Assembly (NCBI RefSeq): GCF_030852425.1
Contig: NZ_NSDM01000022.1
Coordinates: 1 to 64,000 of the forward strand
Source: Saccharothrix longispora
Lineage (GTDB): Bacteria > Actinomycetota > Actinomycetes > Mycobacteriales > Pseudonocardiaceae
Length of the DNA stretch: 64,000 nucleotides
Direction: 5' to 3'
A program made the position numbers and the translations under genes. This document shows positions 57,201-64,000 of this stretch, in pieces. Positions within the stretch are counted from its first letter, which is position 1. Every line of letters starts with the position of its first letter. Below the pieces are notes generated by a model. The model had not been told where the DNA came from and did not search any database. It saw nothing but the letters and a program-made list of their open reading frames with translations.

Positions 57201-60200
57201 AGATGGTCGCCACCTTGTGCTCACCGGCAGGGTGCGGCACCGACAAGTACACGCGGTTGCGGGTCAGGACGTGGCCGATGTTCTCGGAGTCGAGCGCCAC
57301 CCGGTCACCGAACCGGTCGGGGTGACCCGTGCGCAGCCTGCCGATCCCCTTGCCGGGGCCGCCGTGCATGGCGATGGACCACGACCGCACCGCCTGATCC
57401 TGCCACTTCTTGCGGTACCCCATCGGCGCGATGGAGTTGCTCCCGGCTTCCCGGACGGCGTAGGCGTCACCTCTCTCGGCCACGTATTCGGCCGACATCT
57501 TCACGAGGTCGCTCCAGTCCCGGACGTAGAACTGACCCTCCACCTGCGCCGTGCGTCCCATCAGCGGATGGGTGATCACGTCGTCGGGCCCGGGCGTGGC
57601 GGGGAGGATCACCCGGACAGTCCCGTCCACCACCGTGTGCGTCCCGTCCTCGCGGAGCACCAGGGTGCCGTCGGGCCAGCCGACCGTCCGGGAGTAGCCA
57701 CCCCGTGCCATGCCGCGCGCGAAGTCCTCCGCCCCGACCGTGGCGCCGTCGAGCGCGGCGAACACGAAGACCAGGTCCACCGTGTCACCCGCCGCGTCCC
57801 GGACGTCCTGGTCGTCCCGCAGCACCTCGGTCAGCTGCCGCGCGGACAACGACGGCATCAGGCGCCCGTCGCGGCGGACCCCGAGGTAGCCGTCACCGGA
57901 GCGGGAGGCGAGGAACAGCAGCGAACGCGGCGCGGTCTCCGACGTGGCACGGGCCCACCGCCGCACCTGCTGCACCCGCTCCTCGTCACCGGGCGAGCGC
58001 ACCACCACCGCGACCACCCGCCCCCCGGCGTCGCGGATGAACGCCAGGTCCAGGTCGCCCGCCCGCAGCCCCGACACGTCCACGAAGCGCCGCCTGCCGT
58101 GGTCGTCCCGCGCCAGCGCGTGCACCTCGCGGAAGTCCCCCAGTTCGTGCAGCACCGACGCGAAGTCGAACCCGAACCCGCCGATCCCCACCCGGTTGCC
58201 GGCACTCTCGCCGATCAGCGCCACCGGCCGTCCGGGGTTCGCGCGCAACTCGTCGGCGAAGTCCCGGTCCCCCAGCATGATCCGGGCGACCTCTCCGCCA
58301 CCCGACTCCACGCGGCCCTCGTCCACCGTCGGCACCTCCGCGTGGTCCTCGGCCGAAGCCACCACCAGCACCAGGGGCGATGCCTCGCCCGCCGCCGCAT
58401 GGTCCGCGATTCCGCGCAGCATGTCGGTGACCTTCTCCGACGGGGCCAAGTGGAACACGGCACCGGTCCTGGTCAGCACCACGTTCTCGCGCGCCACCCC
58501 CGGGCCGCGGGAGATCACGAGGTCGCGCGACAGGATCACGGGCACGTGGACATCGACCACCGTGCCGTTCCGCGAGTGCGTCGGGGAGCCCACCGGTCCC
58601 GAGTACTCGAAGGTCGTGCGCAGCCCGTCTTGCCGCAGCAGGGTCAGCAGCTGGGCGTTGAGCGCGCTGTTCGGCCGAGGGGAACGGGTGATCAGGATCA
58701 GCGGTCGCCGCACCGGTCCACCGGCGAGGGTCCGGTAGAACGGGTGCTCGGACAGCAGTCGCCGCATCTTCGCGGCGGTCAGCGGGAAGATGCGGCCGTC
58801 GCGGCGCCTGACCTGGTAGGACTCCCCGTCGCTCTCCAGGTGCAGTACGAACGGCCTGGCCCGGTCACCGGTCGTGGACGGCGCCCACTCCTGCACGATG
58901 TGATCCGTGCGCTGCGGGTCTTCCACATCCTCGGAGGACAGCACCATGCGGTGGCTGTAGTCGGTGGCCCGTTCCGCCGCGAAGCGCAGCCCGACGTACC
59001 GGCCCGTGTCGGCGTACAGGGCGAGGCCGTACCCCTGCCCGTGGGCGTCGTGCAGCGCCTGGTCCGCCACGTCGGTCGGGCGCAGCCTGTCCACGTGCGT
59101 GAACCAAGCGGTGGCCAGGTCGATCTCGTCCGTGGCGTGGTCGACGTGGATTGGGCCGGTGTTGATGGAGACCTGGCGGTGCGGGCCGTTGCCCCGCAGC
59201 ACCTCCGCTACCCGGCGTCCCGCCTTGGCCATCGCCTTGTCGGGGCCGGACAGCTCGACCACGATGGCCAGCGGGGTGTGCGGACCGGCGGCGCGGTAGG
59301 CATCGGAGCGGGCGATCCCGGCGGCGAACACCGTGGCGTCGCGCCACTGGCCGTCGACGAAGAACCACCCGTCGCGCCCGTGGGCCATGACGTGGACCGC
59401 GGGTCCCGGCGAGGCCTGCCGCAGCACGTGGTGGAGGTGGCGCCACCGCCCGGTGACCGGGTCGTCGGCTGACGCGGGGAACATGACGAGCGGTTCCCCG
59501 CCCGCCTGGCCGTAGGAGTCGTACGCCTGGGCGTGGGAGGGGCCGCCGATGCCCGAGTCGGTGACGACCCCCTCGACCTGGGTGTCGTCCGCCAGCACGA
59601 CCGCGTCGTCCGACGGCTCCGGCTCCACCCCCTCCGCCAGGGTCTCCACCCGACCATCACGCCACAACCGCGTCCGCCCCGACGACACCTCCACGTCGCC
59701 CCGGTGCCCGAACTCCCGAGCCAGGCCTCGCAACCCCTCCACATCCCCGACATCACACGCCAGCAGCACCAACGTCGAATCCTCCGGCACCACGCGCGAG
59801 GTCAACACCAGCCGCAGGAACGCCCGCCTGTCCAACACCACCTCGCCACCCGAGCGCAACGGCACCCGGAACCCGCCCACACCGTGATGCACCACCACCG
59901 AGAACCGACCCGACACACCAGGTGACCCACCCAACGCGTCCACCACCACACCGGCCTCACCACCCGACAGGAACGCCACACCCACCCGCGCACCCGACAC
60001 ATCGGTCAACGACACCGAAGCCACGTCCTCCCACCGGACGTCACCCGAACCCTCGAAGTCCTCGGGATCGCTGTCACTGTCGGAGACGAACCGCTCCGTG
60101 TCCGAACCACCGCTGGTGGACTCGTCGTCGGACGGGTCGTCGAACGGCTTCCCCGGCAGCGGAACCCGCTGATAGCGCCCTCCGCCCGTGACCCGCATCC

Positions 60201-63200
60201 GACTGGTGAGGCCGCTGAGGGTCACCACACCGGTCGCGGCGTGCAGCACCACCCGGGTACCTTCGGCCTTCTCGAAAGCCTCCCGGATGTGGGAGGCGAC
60301 CGAGGTGCCGTCCGGTCCAGCGGCACCGATGTGGCAGACGGTCGCGACCTTCTGCTCCCCCGCCGGGTGTGGCCTGGAGAGGTAGACCCGGTTGTACGTC
60401 AGCACGTGCCCCGCCCGCGGCCCGGACAGGGTCACCACGTCGCCGTACCGGTGGGGGTGGCCGGTGCGCATCGAGGCGACGACCACATCCGAATTCCCGT
60501 GCATGTCGATGAACCACGGCGGCGTCGCCGAATCCCGCCACTTCATCCGGCGCTTGACGAGCACGTCGTCGACGCTGCCGTCGGCGTTGTTCGTCCGCAC
60601 CACCTTGTGGTAGTGCCGGTCCCCCTTGATGATCCCCTGGTCGAACGCCACGGTGCCACCGAACAGGTCGTTGTCGTCCAGGGGGAAGGTCACCCCTTCC
60701 ACGTGCCCGGACGAGGGGTTCACGAAGGGCTCGGCGATCAGGTCGTCCGGTTCCGGCTCCTTCGCCGGCGCGGTCTTGAAGATCCCGCCTTCGACGGTCA
60801 GGGTGCCGTCGTCATCGAGCAGGAGACGTCCCTTCGGCCAGTGCACCATCCTGGAATAGCCGCCCGGCAGCATGGCGTCGCCGAAACCGACCGGTTCCCC
60901 GGAGACCCCGTCGAGCGAGGCGAGCACGAACCCCACCTCGCGGTAGCGCCCGGCCGCGTCGCGGACGTCCTGGTCATCGCGCAGGGCAGCGGCGAGGTCG
61001 GCCGAGGACAGGGACACCGCTCGGCTGTCGCCTCGCCGCGTCCGGTGGGCGCCGGACTCGGACCGGGTGGTGAAGAGCAGCAACGGCGGCCGGCGGGCCG
61101 GCCAGGGCGCCTGCTCCTCCCGCTCGTCACCGTCGATCCGGGACCGGTACCGCGCCAGGGTTTCCGGCGTGGCGGCGCGCGCCCACCGCCGCACGCGTTC
61201 CACCGCCTCCTCGTCGCCGGGCGAGCGCACGACGACCGCGACCACCTTCCCCGCGGCGTCGCGTACCAGCTCCCGTTCGACGTCCCCCGCACGCGGTCCC
61301 GACACCAGCTCGAACCGCGGCGAGCCACCACCGCTTCCCACCAGCGCGTACACGTCGCGGAAATCGCCCCGCCGGTGCAGCTCCGAGGCGAAGTCGAACC
61401 CCACTCCCCCGATCGCCCGCCGGTCGCCGGCGGACTCCCCCACCAGCACCACCGGTCGGTCCGGCACCTCCTGGAGCAGCTCGACGAAGTCCGGGTCCTC
61501 CAGCGCGAGCCGGGCGACGTGGTCACCGCTCGCCTCCACCCGACCCGAGTCCACCGTCGGCACGACCGCGTACCCCTCCGCCGACGCCAGCACCAGCCCG
61601 ACCGGCCGCACCCCACCCCACGGCCACCCACCCTCCGACAAGCGGTCGACCACGCCCCCCACAGCAGTCGGGACGTCCTCCGGCGCCGCCAGGCGGAACA
61701 CCTGCCCTTCCCGGGTCAAGGCCACGTCCGCGCGCCGCACCTCCGGACCGGCCGAGAACAACCGCCCGCCCGACGGGAGCAGTGTGGTGTGGCCCACGAT
61801 CCCGAAGTTCCCGACGACCTCCGGGTGGAACGACGCCCCTCCCGAGTACTGCCACGACGGCCTCATCCCGTCCGCGTTGAGCAGGCGCAGCAGTTCCTCG
61901 TTGAGCTCCCGGTTCGCCGGGTCGGCACGGGTCAGCAGGACCGCCGGCCGCCGCGCCCCGTTCACCGCCGGTCGCCGGTAGGCCCGGATCGCGAGCAGCA
62001 CCGGGGTCAGCTCCGACGCCGACAGCTCGATCAGGCGCCCGTCACGCAACCTGCCCGCGTACCGGTCGCCCTGGCTCTGCAACGACACGGTGAACGGCCG
62101 CGCGCGAGTACCGGTGTACGACGACGCCCAATCCACCGGGACCAGGTGGGCATCCTGGTCGACGCCCCTGTTCAAGACGCGGACGACACGCCCGGTGTAG
62201 TCGTTGGCCAGTGCCTTCGTCGAGCGGCGCAGGGCCCGGTAATTCGGGGTGTCGGGGAGGAAGGCCACACCGTGCTCGTCGCCGCGGAGGTCGCGCAGCT
62301 TCAGCAGGTGCAGGTCGGTCGGGCGCACCACGGACACCCGCACGAACTTCGCGGCGTTCATGTCCGCCCCGCCCGTGTGGTGCCCGGTTCGCAGCGGAGC
62401 GGTGTTGACCAGCACCTCCCGGTACGGCCCGGAGCCCCGCAGCGCCTCCGCGAACTCCCGCGCCACGTCGAGGTGAGCCGAGGAAGCGCCACGGAGGTGG
62501 ACCACGAGCAGCAAGGGGGCGTGCGGGTCGGCTTCGTTGTACACGTCGGAACGGCCGACCTCGGCCGCGAACGCCGTGCCGTCGTACCGGCGGTCCTCGG
62601 TGAAGAACGCCGTGGAATCCGCGTGTGCGAAGACGTGGACGGGGTCGAGCCCGTCGGGGGGTAGCGGCATGCGGCCGAGGAGGTACGGCCACCGCGTGAG
62701 GTCGGAGCTGTTCGGCGAGCGCGGGAAGAACAGCACCCCGGGAGTTCGCACCTCCACGTGGTCGGTGCCGGTGACGCCCTCCGGTGCGATGGTCGGGTAC
62801 CAGGTCTGCCGGGTGATCTCGGCCCAGACCCGCACGTCCTCACCCGCGCGGACCCGCAGGCCCTCCCGCACGGCGCGCGCCACCTGCGGGGCGGGGTCGT
62901 GGCTCAGCACCACGCCGGCGACGGGGGTGCCGGCTGCCCGGAGGAGTGGGTTGTCGAGCACGACCTCGGTCGTGGGCCCGGTGCCCAGCAGGACGGCGTC
63001 ACCGGACCGGTACGGGTCGCCCGTGGTCATGCGGAACCACGCGCCGTTCGGCTCCGTGAACACGTGGACGAACCACGGGAGCGCTTCCTGGTCCGCCCAC
63101 GGCTTGGGCACCTGCACGTGGTGCTTGGTGGAGCCGCCCGTCGAGGCTGGTTCCACGACGGTGCGGGTGTGGTGGGCAGCGGTGACCTCACGCCGCCAGT

Positions 63201-64000
63201 AGACCTCCGCCCGCGCGGCGTCGAAGCTGCGGCCCGGGAACGACTGGCCGGCGGACCGGCCGGTGGCCGGATCGGTGAGCGGGTGGGTGACCACGTCGGC
63301 GGGCCGGATGGCCGGGGGCTCGACGGTGGCGAAACCGCCGCCGTCCAGCCGCAGCCGCCCGTCGGGCTCGAACCGCAGCGCCCCCTCCGGGTGGTGGACG
63401 CGGCGGTGGTAGCCCCCCGGCGCGAGGGCCTCGGCGAACGCCACCGCGTCCACCCCACCGGCGTCCAACGACGCCAGCAGCAGCGGAACGTGCGACTCGA
63501 TCCCCGCCACGTCGCGGAACAGCAGGTCGTCGCGCAGCACCGCGCCCAGGTTTCGCAGCGGCAGCCGCAGGGAGGTGCCGTCGACGTGCAGCCCGCGGAT
63601 CGCGTTCCCGAACGTGCGCTTCGTGAAGAACAGCATGACCGGCGTGGTGTCGTGCGGCCACGGCGAGTGCTGCTCGGTGCCGTCGGTGGTGCGCAGGAAG
63701 TGCGACAGCGTCTCGGGCGTGACCCCGGCGGCCCAGCGCCGCAGGTCCTGGTAGGTCTGCTCGTCGCCCTCGGAGCGCACCAGCAGCCCGACCACCTTGC
63801 CGTCCGCACCGCGCAGGAGGCCCATCCGGAGGTCACCCGCCCGCAGCGTCGACACCAGCTCGAACCGCGAACCCGGCCCCGCCGACACCCCCTCCGGCCC
63901 CACGACCGCGTCACCGTCCACCGCGTACACGTCCCGGAAGTCGCCCTCCGACCGCAACACCCCCGTGAAATCGAAACCGAACCCGCCGATGCCCCGCCGC
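54205..64000 (-). CDS. Second giant modular protein, polymorphic-toxin-like (5' end outside the window)
   Basis: The frame runs off the right edge, so only the C-terminal 3,264 residues are seen; the stop is TGA at 54205. Modules recur, each with a G-x-G-F-D-F segment (near nucleotides 63975, 61400, 58170 and 55530), VVAVVVRSPGDEE, a RSGDGY-type block, SR-VHWPxGxLxLxEDGT, W-x-MHG, LRTGHPHRYGD, NRVYLSxPHPAGExKVATVC and GGRYxRxPLP. One caspase/CHAT-like domain lies at 59585-60025. The same modules are in the giant at 35-27028 (about nucleotides 7000-4450). The protein stops at VGVAFPVHP, where another caspase-like domain would begin, and has no toxin tip I can recognise. The N-terminal export region is not visible, so secretion is assumed from kinship and location. 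Confidence 0.85.
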   Translation of the reverse strand, partial: RRGIGGFGFDFTGVLRSEGDFRDVYAVDGDAVVGPEGVSAGPGSRFELVSTLRAGDLRMGLLRGADGKVVGLLVRSEGDEQTYQDLRRWAAGVTPETLSHFLRTTDGTEQHSPWPHDTTPVMLFFTKRTFGNAIRGLHVDGTSLRLPLRNLGAVLRDDLLFRDVAGIESHVPLLLASLDAGGVDAVAFAEALAPGGYHRRVHHPEGALRFEPDGRLRLDGGGFATVEPPAIRPADVVTHPLTDPATGRSAGQSFPGRSFDAARAEVYWRREVTAAHHTRTVVEPASTGGSTKHHVQVPKPWADQEALPWFVHVFTEPNGAWFRMTTGDPYRSGDAVLLGTGPTTEVVLDNPLLRAAGTPVAGVVLSHDPAPQVARAVREGLRVRAGEDVRVWAEITRQTWYPTIAPEGVTGTDHVEVRTPGVLFFPRSPNSSDLTRWPYLLGRMPLPPDGLDPVHVFAHADSTAFFTEDRRYDGTAFAAEVGRSDVYNEADPHAPLLLVVHLRGASSAHLDVAREFAEALRGSGPYREVLVNTAPLRTGHHTGGADMNAAKFVRVSVVRPTDLHLLKLRDLRGDEHGVAFLPDTPNYRALRRSTKALANDYTGRVVRVLNRGVDQDAHLVPVDWASSYTGTRARPFTVSLQSQGDRYAGRLRDGRLIELSASELTPVLLAIRAYRRPAVNGARRPAVLLTRADPANRELNEELLRLLNADGMRPSWQYSGGASFHPEVVGNFGIVGHTTLLPSGGRLFSAGPEVRRADVALTREGQVFRLAAPEDVPTAVGGVVDRLSEGGWPWGGVRPVGLVLASAEGYAVVPTVDSGRVEASGDHVARLALEDPDFVELLQEVPDRPVVLVGESAGDRRAIGGVGFDFASELHRRGDFRDVYALVGSGGGSPRFELVSGPRAGDVERELVRDAAGKVVAVVVRSPGDEEAVERVRRWARAATPETLARYRSRIDGDEREEQAPWPARRPPLLLFTTRSESGAHRTRRGDSRAVSLSSADLAAALRDDQDVRDAAGRYREVGFVLASLDGVSGEPVGFGDAMLPGGYSRMVHWPKGRLLLDDDGTLTVEGGIFKTAPAKEPEPDDLIAEPFVNPSSGHVEGVTFPLDDNDLFGGTVAFDQGIIKGDRHYHKVVRTNNADGSVDDVLVKRRMKWRDSATPPWFIDMHGNSDVVVASMRTGHPHRYGDVVTLSGPRAGHVLTYNRVYLSRPHPAGEQKVATVCHIGAAGPDGTSVASHIREAFEKAEGTRVVLHAATGVVTLSGLTSRMRVTGGGRYQRVPLPGKPFDDPSDDESTSGGSDTERFVSDSDSDPEDFEGSGDVRWEDVASVSLTDVSGARVGVAFLSGGEAGVVVDALGGSPGVSGRFSVVVHHGVGGFRVPLRSGGEVVLDRRAFLRLVLTSRVVPEDSTLVLLACDVGDVEGLRGLAREFGHRGDVEVSSGRTRLWRDGRVETLAEGVEPEPSDDAVVLADDTQVEGVVTDSGIGGPSHAQAYDSYGQAGGEPLVMFPASADDPVTGRWRHLHHVLRQASPGPAVHVMAHGRDGWFFVDGQWRDATVFAAGIARSDAYRAAGPHTPLAIVVELSGPDKAMAKAGRRVAEVLRGNGPHRQVSINTGPIHVDHATDEIDLATAWFTHVDRLRPTDVADQALHDAHGQGYGLALYADTGRYVGLRFAAERATDYSHRMVLSSEDVEDPQRTDHIVQEWAPSTTGDRARPFVLHLESDGESYQVRRRDGRIFPLTAAKMRRLLSEHPFYRTLAGGPVRRPLILITRSPRPNSALNAQLLTLLRQDGLRTTFEYSGPVGSPTHSRNGTVVDVHVPVILSRDLVISRGPGVARENVVLTRTGAVFHLAPSEKVTDMLRGIADHAAAGEASPLVLVVASAEDHAEVPTVDEGRVESGGGEVARIMLGDRDFADELRANPGRPVALIGESAGNRVGIGGFGFDFASVLHELGDFREVHALARDDHGRRRFVDVSGLRAGDLDLAFIRDAGGRVVAVVVRSPGDEERVQQVRRWARATSETAPRSLLFLASRSGDGYLGVRRDGRLMPSLSARQLTEVLRDDQDVRDAAGDTVDLVFVFAALDGATVGAEDFARGMARGGYSRTVGWPDGTLVLREDGTHTVVDGTVRVILPATPGPDDVITHPLMGRTAQVEGQFYVRDWSDLVKMSAEYVAERGDAYAVREAGSNSIAPMGYRKKWQDQAVRSWSIAMHGGPGKGIGRLRTGHPDRFGDRVALDSENIGHVLTRNRVYLSVPHPAGEHKVATICHFGVPGPDGVSLAAHARQAFERAESATVVLWAADQAMELDVVSGMRAVRAGGRYRRAPLPSLPAEESPNGDGDDPVPGAQPSLPQEEPMPYGLAGAGAAFPPPSSRTAPGGVRVSLAPTTSGAVAVAFPRGEADLARWRALHPRLPAEAGGPARVVLFAHADGGGFLVDGGWHGGARLAAEAWHDPGVRAAGPTAPVLLLVDRPEGHVPAAREFADALRGDGPFREVFVNTGPVVFDPVHGHVDMVRARFVRVALPRTDDLVWTPLHDVHGVDRGIAFTVDGEVRATLRASAALSDDHVRRVLASGPPEARRTTTAPWAMTTDGTWARPFEVRLDGEAGAYAVGLRDGRELALSAADGARVVAGHEHYRRLAGGSVRRPLLLVAHTEHDGDAPNREFLAALRELEGPRRSFEYSGPVAVSAHSGVLTTLGRNGFAPGPDPASAPVVLRRHGDVFHLPAPGRGVPEDLARIADAVVRGRWTDPAWGDREPVVVVLASDRLHADVTPTAGGGALQLDGHETAAVLLRDEGFAALLEADPDRPVVLIGEDAGSRVGIGGFGFDFASALRAARDFRGVHALTRDEHGTPRFADVSGLRAGDIRISLVVNARGHVVAVVVRSPGDEERLDQVGRWAWNSTPSKTAWVRRTDDGEWEESPWSPRVQPLLFLAGRSGDGYAALRSDGLPLELSGTDLAAPLRDHQDLRDVAGDTPAVAFALAALDGETVGAEDFAAGMVPGGYSREVHHPVGRLLLHEDGTLGLDGHFETVERVPPHPDAVLADALLEPGTGRVEGQFFPVTEQDRAVMSIARVLEAKAGRPYYVSTASVSDVDGNPAVADSTHPTPWTGAVPSWFFDMHGGLDGEQEVRLRTGHPHRHGDEVMLGPLATGRVLTGNRIYLSARHPAGEAKVATVCYLGRPTRDGRPSAASHLRAAFQKAEHARVALYAVTTEVSVHAHTGLRVVRDGGTYRRVTLPGEVDDVPGNEVPAHVTLPVGVAFPVHP
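59585..60025 (-). other. Caspase/CHAT-like His-Cys domain in the second giant protein
   Basis: FSVVVHHGVGGF (His codons at 59884-59889) is followed 43-44 codons later by VLLACDVGD (Cys codon 59755-59757). Order, spacing and flanking GVAFLSGGE and GGEVVLDRRAF strands match the two copies in the first giant. The residue before Cys is Ala in place of Ser. An acidic Ser/Asp/Glu-rich linker (DSDSDPEDFEGS) precedes it. Confidence 0.55.

Noticed and set aside
1-64000. tRNA, rRNA, transposase or phage attachment sites
   Set aside because: I saw no sequence on either strand that would support any of these.

Overview
The window is very GC-rich, uses many GTG starts, and carries a complete-looking mycobacterial-style type VII secretion (ESX/T7SS) operon, a SARP-type regulator and giant polymorphic-toxin genes. 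This points to a filamentous actinomycete, most likely of the Pseudonocardiaceae/Actinosynnemataceae type. That placement is an inference from gene content and composition, not from a marker gene.

Layout. (1) 35-27028, minus strand: one uninterrupted gene for a protein of 8,997 residues. It starts with a T7SS-substrate-like helical module and a Pro-rich linker, continues through five roughly 960-1040-residue modules that each contain a metzincin-like protease domain (three with HExGH, two degenerate), a Ser-Asp tract, coiled coils, two caspase/CHAT-like His-Cys domains and a glycosyltransferase-like DxD domain, and ends in a papain-fold (Tox-PL, glutamine-deamidase type) toxin tip with Cys, His and Asp in place. 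(2) 27221-46714, minus strand: the T7SS operon. In transcription order it encodes two WXG100 proteins, an EspC-like helical protein, a 1,286-residue WXG-like protein with six tandem Met/Pro-rich repeats, EccC, EccD, EccB, a Pro-rich protein with an ADP-ribosyltransferase-like end, an EccA-like AAA ATPase whose N-terminus is a beta-helix, a YbaB-like protein, and a second EspC-like protein just before the giant toxin. Four of the junctions are overlaps of 4 bp or gaps of 1 to 3 bp, so the core is probably translationally coupled. No mycosin protease (MycP) or EccE is in the window. (3) 46919-50377, plus strand: a SARP/BTAD-AAA-TPR regulator divergent from the operon; the 204-bp intergenic region holds a 9-bp inverted repeat around a TTGACA hexamer. 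(4) 50458-53196: a short-chain dehydrogenase, a membrane-anchored GH16-like protein with altered catalytic residues, and a small secreted protein, which look like ordinary chromosomal neighbours. (5) 53327-54067: a T7SS-associated accessory protein. (6) 54205-64000, minus strand: the C-terminal 3,264 residues of a second giant protein. Its 5' end lies beyond the window. It is built from the same modules as the C-terminal third of the first giant and has no recognisable toxin tip.

Taken together, the window reads as a dedicated T7SS with its own regulator, placed between two giant substrates that share a module family. The most unusual content is inside the giants: serial protease modules, repeated caspase-like domains and a deamidase-type warhead. 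The proposed export, self-processing and toxicity are inferred from architecture and context only.
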